A stretch of DNA of 8,952 bases from RUG14130 sp045598325 (GTDB taxonomy: Bacteria > Bacillota > Clostridia > Christensenellales > Aristaeellaceae). The stretch's first letter is position 1. Every line of letters begins with the position of its first letter. A model generated the notes under the pieces. It searched no databases, was not told the DNA's origin, and was given only the letters and a program-made list of their open reading frames with translations. Both the position numbers and the translations under genes were made by a program. This document shows positions 5,782 to 8,952 of the stretch, piece by piece. The stretch covers positions 1 through 8,952 of the forward strand of contig JAZLLT010000027.1 of NCBI GenBank assembly GCA_045598325.1, given 5' to 3'.

Positions 5782-7770
5782 TTGGAAAAGCCTAAATTTT
5801 ACATCACGACCCCCATTTATTATCCCAGCGGCAACATGCACATCGGTCACACCTATACCACCGTCGCCGCGGACACCATGACCCGCTTCAAGAAGATGAC
5901 GGGTTATGATACCTATTTTCTCACCGGCACCGATGAACACGGCCAGAAAATCGAGCGCAAGGCCGCCGAAGCGGGCGTGACCCCACAGCAGTATGTGGAT
6001 GAGATCGTCGCCGAAACCAAGCGCCTGTGGAAACTCATGAACATCGAGTACGATGACTTCATCCGCACCACCGATGACCGCCATCAGAAAGTCGTTCAGA
6101 AGATTTTCAAAAAGTTCTACGAGCAGGGCGACATCTACAAGTCTGCCTACGAGGGCTACTACTGCACGCCCTGCGAAAGTTTCTGGACCCCCACCCAACT
6201 TGTCGAAAAAGACGGTGTGAAGGTCTGCCCCGACTGCGGACGCCCCTGCGAACTGACCAAGGAAGAAAGTTATTTCTTCCGCATGAGCAAGTATCAGGAC
6301 TGGCTCATCGACTACATCGAGACCCATCCCGACTTCATCCAGCCCCCGTCCCGCGCCAATGAGATGCTCAACAACTTCCTCCGCCCCGGTCTTCAGGACC
6401 TGTGCGTGAGCCGCACCGCGTTCAAGTGGGGCGTGCCCGTGGACTTCGATCCCGGCCATGTGGTCTATGTGTGGATCGACGCCCTGTCCAACTACATCAC
6501 CGCTCTCGGGTACCTTTCCGAAAACGATTCCCTCATGCAGAAATACTGGCCCGCGGATGTCCATCTGGTGGGCAAGGAGATCGTCCGCTTCCACACCATC
6601 TACTGGCCCATTATGCTGAAAGCGCTGGGGCTGCCCCTGCCCAAACAGGTGTTCGGTCACGGCTGGCTGCTGTTCGGCGGCGACAAGATGAGTAAGAGCA
6701 AGGGCAACATCGAATACGCCCAGCCCATCGTGAAGCGCTACGGCACCGACGCCCTGCGCTACTACCTCATGCGCGAGATGCCCTTTGGCTCCGACGGCAA
6801 CTACACCAATGAAGCCCTGCTGACCCGCATGAACAGCGATCTGTGCAATGACCTGGGCAACCTGGTGAGCCGCACCGTTGCCATGATCGAAAAGTACTTC
6901 GGCGGCATCGTCCCCGAGTGCGGAGAACTTACCGAACCCGACCTCCACATCAAAGAAATGTTCGAGGCACTGCCCGCGGCCGTCGAAAAGCAGATGGACG
7001 CCCTGCAGTTCTCTTTGGCTCTCGGCGAGATCTGGAAGTTCATCGGCGAACTCAACCGCTATATCGACATCACCCAGCCCTGGGTGCTCGGCAAGACCGA
7101 AGAAGGTCTGCCCCGCCTCAAGACCGTCCTGTATGTGCTGGCGGAATCTGTCCGTGCGGTCGCCGTGCAGATCTTCCCCGTGATGCCCACCACCCCCGAG
7201 CGCATCTACGCGCAGTTGGGCGTGAAGGACGATTCTCTCAAGACCTGGGACTCCGTGCAGAAGTTCGGTGCTCTGCCCGCGGGCACCGTCGTCAAGAAGG
7301 GCGAAGCGCTGTTCCCGCGCCTCGACATCAAGAAGGAACTGGAAGAGATGGAGAAGGAAAAGGCCCTCTCCGCCCCCAAGGCTCCCGAAAAGAAGGAAGC
7401 GCCCAAGCAGGAAGAGAAGAAGGCGGACGCGCCCGACGGCATGATCACCATCGACGATTTCGTGAAGACCAAGATGATCGCCGCGAAGATCCTCGAATGC
7501 GTTAAGGTGGAGGGCAGCGATAAACTGCTGAAGTCCACCCTTGACATCGGTTCCGGTGAAAAGCGCACCGTTCTTTCCGGCATCGCCAAGTGGTATTCTC
7601 CCGAGGAAATGCCCGGCAAGACCGTCATCCTCGTCAAGAACCTGCCCCCGCGCAAGATGAAGGGCATCTTCTCCGAAGGCATGCTGCTGTGTGCCGATGA
7701 CGGCAACGGCGGCCTCAAACTCCTGACCGTGGACGGCGGCGAAATCGCCCCCGGCAGCACCATCGGATAA
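5782..7770 (+). CDS. metG: Methionyl-tRNA synthetase with C-terminal tRNA-binding (EMAP-II/Trbp111-like) domain
   Basis: 662-aa class I aminoacyl-tRNA synthetase charging tRNA-Met for initiation and elongation. Signatures: HIGH at residues 20-23 and KMSKS at 302-306. A Cys4 zinc knuckle is formed by C128/C131 and C149/C152. WIDALSNYITALGY (231-244) and NLVSR (360-364) are typical, and a helical anticodon-binding domain covers about 350-510. A Lys/Glu/Ala-rich linker (about 515-552) leads to an OB-fold tRNA-binding domain (about 555-662) with KVEGSDKLLKS and SEGMLL, which dimerises in known homologues. The start is TTG at 5782: GGAGG (5769-5773) is 8 nt upstream and EKPKFYITTPIYYPSG is the conserved N-terminus. 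The first in-frame Met (19) would cut into the HIGH motif, and an ATG at 5757 is out of frame. Complete and ordinary in length. Confidence 0.98.
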   Translation: MEKPKFYITTPIYYPSGNMHIGHTYTTVAADTMTRFKKMTGYDTYFLTGTDEHGQKIERKAAEAGVTPQQYVDEIVAETKRLWKLMNIEYDDFIRTTDDRHQKVVQKIFKKFYEQGDIYKSAYEGYYCTPCESFWTPTQLVEKDGVKVCPDCGRPCELTKEESYFFRMSKYQDWLIDYIETHPDFIQPPSRANEMLNNFLRPGLQDLCVSRTAFKWGVPVDFDPGHVVYVWIDALSNYITALGYLSENDSLMQKYWPADVHLVGKEIVRFHTIYWPIMLKALGLPLPKQVFGHGWLLFGGDKMSKSKGNIEYAQPIVKRYGTDALRYYLMREMPFGSDGNYTNEALLTRMNSDLCNDLGNLVSRTVAMIEKYFGGIVPECGELTEPDLHIKEMFEALPAAVEKQMDALQFSLALGEIWKFIGELNRYIDITQPWVLGKTEEGLPRLKTVLYVLAESVRAVAVQIFPVMPTTPERIYAQLGVKDDSLKTWDSVQKFGALPAGTVVKKGEALFPRLDIKKELEEMEKEKALSAPKAPEKKEAPKQEEKKADAPDGMITIDDFVKTKMIAAKILECVKVEGSDKLLKSTLDIGSGEKRTVLSGIAKWYSPEEMPGKTVILVKNLPPRKMKGIFSEGMLLCADDGNGGLKLLTVDGGEIAPGSTIG

Positions 7771-7784
7771 TTCAACACGGCGGA

Positions 7785-7854
7785 CGGCAGATTGCCGACC
7801 CTGCGGCCGGAATGGACTTGTTCCATAACCCGCAGGGGCGGATATCATCCGCCC
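7785..7854. repeat. Palindrome-rich intergenic element downstream of metG
   Basis: Three hairpins sit in 70 bp. CGGCA-gat-TGCCG spans 7785-7797. CCCTGCGG (7799-7806) pairs with CCGCAGGG (7830-7837) around an inner ATGGA-cttgt-TCCAT. GGGCGGATatcATCCGCCC (7836-7854) is a perfect 8-bp stem with a 3-nt loop. No stem is followed by a good T-tract; the last has only GCGCATTTT after it, so it could be at best a weak metG terminator. The last palindrome resembles, from memory, dispersed intergenic repeats of clostridial genomes; copy number cannot be judged from one window. Confidence 0.6.
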
Positions 7855-7874
7855 GCGCATTTTCCGCTGCTTCT

Positions 7875-7987
7875 TGCCTTCCCCTCCGCGAAGGGAAGGC
7901 GCCGCTGTAAGCGGCAGATGAGGAGCGTCTCCAACGGGGGATCCCTCATTCACCGCTGCACGGTCCCCTGCCCCCGTGGGGAAGGCA
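7875..7987. repeat. 113-bp MITE-like element with 10-bp terminal inverted repeats
   Basis: The element starts TGCCTTCCCC (7875-7884) and ends GGGGAAGGCA (7978-7987), a perfect 10-bp inverted repeat. Inside are sub-palindromes: GCCTTCCC/GGGAAGGC (7876-7883 with 7893-7900), GCCGCT-gta-AGCGGC (7901-7915) and ATGAGG/CCTCAT (7918-7923 with 7944-7949). It has no coding capacity, and I see no clear target-site duplication. The layout resembles non-autonomous mobile or RNA-folding intergenic repeats of Clostridia. An open frame running from 7792 through it into the next gene has no matching start signal. Confidence 0.62.
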
Positions 7988-8046
7988 GGCGAGAGCGGAT
8001 GTTCCTCATCCCCCGTTCTCTCTTCAGAAATAGAAAGGAAAACACC

Positions 8047-8736
8047 ATGACCATCGGAAATACCCGCGAGTCCCTCGCCGAGCGCTCCGTTCTGCGGGAC
8101 GGCGACATCGAAATCAGCGAGCGCGCCTATAATCTATTGATCGGCGGCGTACTCCTTTGGGGCTTTCTGCTCAATTACCTCATCGTGAAATACTGGGGCG
8201 GCAGCGTGATGCGCTTTGCCTACCGCAACGGCACCGCGCCCATCATCATCGGCTACCTCATCTGCGCCCTCACCGGCACCTTCATGACACGCAGCGAGTC
8301 CCCCGTGCTCAGTTTCATCGGCTACAACCTCATCGCCGTGCCCGTGGGTATTCTGCTGTGCCTTGCCCTGAGCGGCTACGATTCCGCCATCATCGCGCAG
8401 GCGGTGATGATCACCGGCGGCATCACCCTCGTATTCCTGATCGCCGCGATGATCTACCCGGACTTCTTCCTCTCTCTGGGGCGCGTGCTGCTGACGGGGC
8501 TCACCGTGCTCATCATCGGTGAGATCGTCTGCGCCATCTTCTTCCCCGCGGTTTCCTTCGCGTGGCTGGGCGCAGGCCTGTTCGCCCTGTTCATCGGCTA
8601 CGACTGGGCACGCTGCTCCGTCTGCGCCTGCACGGTGGACAACGCCGTGGACGCCGCCGCGAACCTCTACCTCGACATCATCAACCTCTTCCTGCGCATT
8701 CTGGAGATCCTCGGACGCAGCAAGAGGCGGAATTAG
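8047..8736 (+). CDS. Bax inhibitor-1 (BI-1/YetJ/YccA) family membrane protein
   Basis: 229-aa polytopic membrane protein with no signal peptide. A 25-residue charged N-terminus precedes about six or seven hydrophobic segments (roughly 28-48, 63-79, 88-108, 113-135, 143-166, 169-187 and a C-terminal 205-222). The C-terminal NLYLDIINLFLRILEIL is diagnostic of the family. D186 (GYDWA) and D210 (LYLD) are 24 residues apart, the same spacing as the pH-sensing pair D171/D195 of Bacillus YetJ, a calcium-leak channel, so a similar ion-leak role is plausible. Three cysteines (C190, C193, C195) lie between these aspartates. The start ATG at 8047 follows AAAGGA (8034-8039) by 7 nt. I found no good promoter in the repeat-filled gap upstream, so it may depend on read-through from metG. 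A strong terminator follows directly. Confidence 0.9.
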   Translation: MTIGNTRESLAERSVLRDGDIEISERAYNLLIGGVLLWGFLLNYLIVKYWGGSVMRFAYRNGTAPIIIGYLICALTGTFMTRSESPVLSFIGYNLIAVPVGILLCLALSGYDSAIIAQAVMITGGITLVFLIAAMIYPDFFLSLGRVLLTGLTVLIIGEIVCAIFFPAVSFAWLGAGLFALFIGYDWARCSVCACTVDNAVDAAANLYLDIINLFLRILEILGRSKRRN

Positions 8737-8764
8737 AAAAAAGACCCTCCCGGGTCTTTTTTTT
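8737..8764 (+). terminator. Intrinsic terminator after the BI-1 gene
   Basis: Starting at the base after the TAG stop: AAAAAA, GACCC, loop TCCC, GGGTC, then eight T. The GACCC/GGGTC stem extends through the A6/T6 pairs to about 11 bp. The symmetry means it could also stop transcription coming from the right. Confidence 0.92.
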
Positions 8765-8772
8765 ATGGCATA

Positions 8773-8880
8773 GGACATGTTCCGCGGTCTGGGAGGTCCT
8801 GCCCCGCCGCGGGCGGCCGGGCAGCGGCTGTACCGCAGGCGGTCCGCCCGTGCATGGGAATGTCCCGTACACATGACGGG
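8773..8880. other. GC-rich structured non-coding stretch
   Basis: No convincing gene. Inverted repeats are dense: GGACATGTTCC (8773-8783) can pair with GGAATGTCC (8857-8865) apart from a 2-nt bulge; CTGCCC/GGGCAG (8799-8804 with 8819-8824) encloses CGCC/GGCG; GGCGGTCCGCC (8838-8848) is an odd palindrome; CCCGT/ACGGG (8864-8868 with 8876-8880) closes a 7-nt loop. I found no tRNA T-loop, SRP RNA, tmRNA or RNase P core motif. It may be a degenerate repeat or an untested small RNA. Confidence 0.4.
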
Positions 8881-8910
8881 CACACATTCTCCCGGCGATA
8901 CAAAGACGGA

Positions 8911-8936
8911 CTCCCCCTTTCGGGGGGGGGGCTTTT
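8911..8936 (+). terminator. Terminator-like hairpin containing a G10 run
   Basis: CTCCCCC (8911-8917), loop TTTC, ten G (8922-8931), then CTTTTT. Five to seven pairs form (one G-T wobble), and a T5 run follows, which fits an intrinsic terminator. The arms are unequal (five C against ten G), so the homopolymer length may be wrong. Nothing recognisable follows to the window end. Confidence 0.45.
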
Positions 8937-8952
8937 TCCCGGGCGAATTTGG

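Noticed and set aside
7818..7846. Promoter TTGTTC-N17-GATATC for the BI-1 gene
   Set aside because: The -10 is a poor match and both boxes fall inside palindromes that explain the sequence better.
5755..7953. 732-codon open frame on the minus strand opposite metG
   Set aside because: It mirrors metG, whose strong codon bias in GC-rich DNA removes stops on the other strand. The translation is low-complexity (His/Gly/Val/Asp-rich), has no family motif, and runs through the repeat elements.
7792..8046. Extended N-terminus for the BI-1 protein
   Set aside because: It would translate two palindromic repeat elements. The ATG at 8047 has a good ribosome binding site and a family-typical start.
8765..8910. 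tRNA, SRP RNA, tmRNA or RNase P RNA
   Set aside because: No T-loop GTTCGA-type motif, no SRP GGAAGGAAGCAG-like apical motif and no RNase P core motif on either strand.

Overview
The window is GC-rich (roughly 60% by eye) and looks like the chromosome of a fermentative, anaerobic Clostridia-type Firmicute. The reasons are a butyrate kinase next to an iron-sulfur L-serine dehydratase, purine-rich Shine-Dalgarno sites before every gene, a TTG start on metG, and textbook sigma-A promoters (TTGACA/TATAAT, 17-bp spacers). It is mostly housekeeping and core metabolism. I saw no CRISPR array, phage, transposase, toxin-antitoxin or biosynthetic cluster.

Layout. On the minus strand (119-2421) a two-gene operon encodes a single-chain L-serine dehydratase (sdaA) followed, with a 4-bp ATGA overlap, by butyrate kinase (buk). 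A hairpin plus T-tract just past buk ends the transcript. Between 2422 and 2534 two promoters fire back to back, one for sdaA and one for the rightward cluster. The plus-strand cluster 2535-5722 holds biotin-protein ligase (birA, no DNA-binding domain), bifunctional NAD(P)HX repair enzyme (nnr), an unrecognised 112-aa protein and an UlaG-like metallo-beta-lactamase-fold hydrolase. The genes abut or overlap, so they are probably co-transcribed and partly translationally coupled. metG (5782-7770) follows with its own perfect-consensus promoter, whose -35 box covers the stop codon of the hydrolase gene. The 276-bp gap after metG is filled by two palindromic, repeat-like elements. A Bax inhibitor-1 family membrane protein (8047-8736) comes next, closed by a strong intrinsic terminator. 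The last ~190 bp has no convincing gene but is rich in inverted repeats and ends in a G10 homopolymer within a terminator-like hairpin.

How the genes relate. sdaA converts serine to pyruvate and ammonia; pyruvate feeds acetyl-CoA and butyryl-CoA formation, and buk gives ATP and an acyl acid at the end of that kind of route. Coupling the two in one transcript, without phosphotransbutyrylase (ptb) visible nearby, suggests an amino-acid-fermentation unit, but this is inference. birA, nnr and metG are general maintenance functions. The points most worth checking are the two repeat-like elements, the divergent promoter, the atypical active-site motifs in Buk, the uncharacterised 112-aa gene and the structured 3' region.
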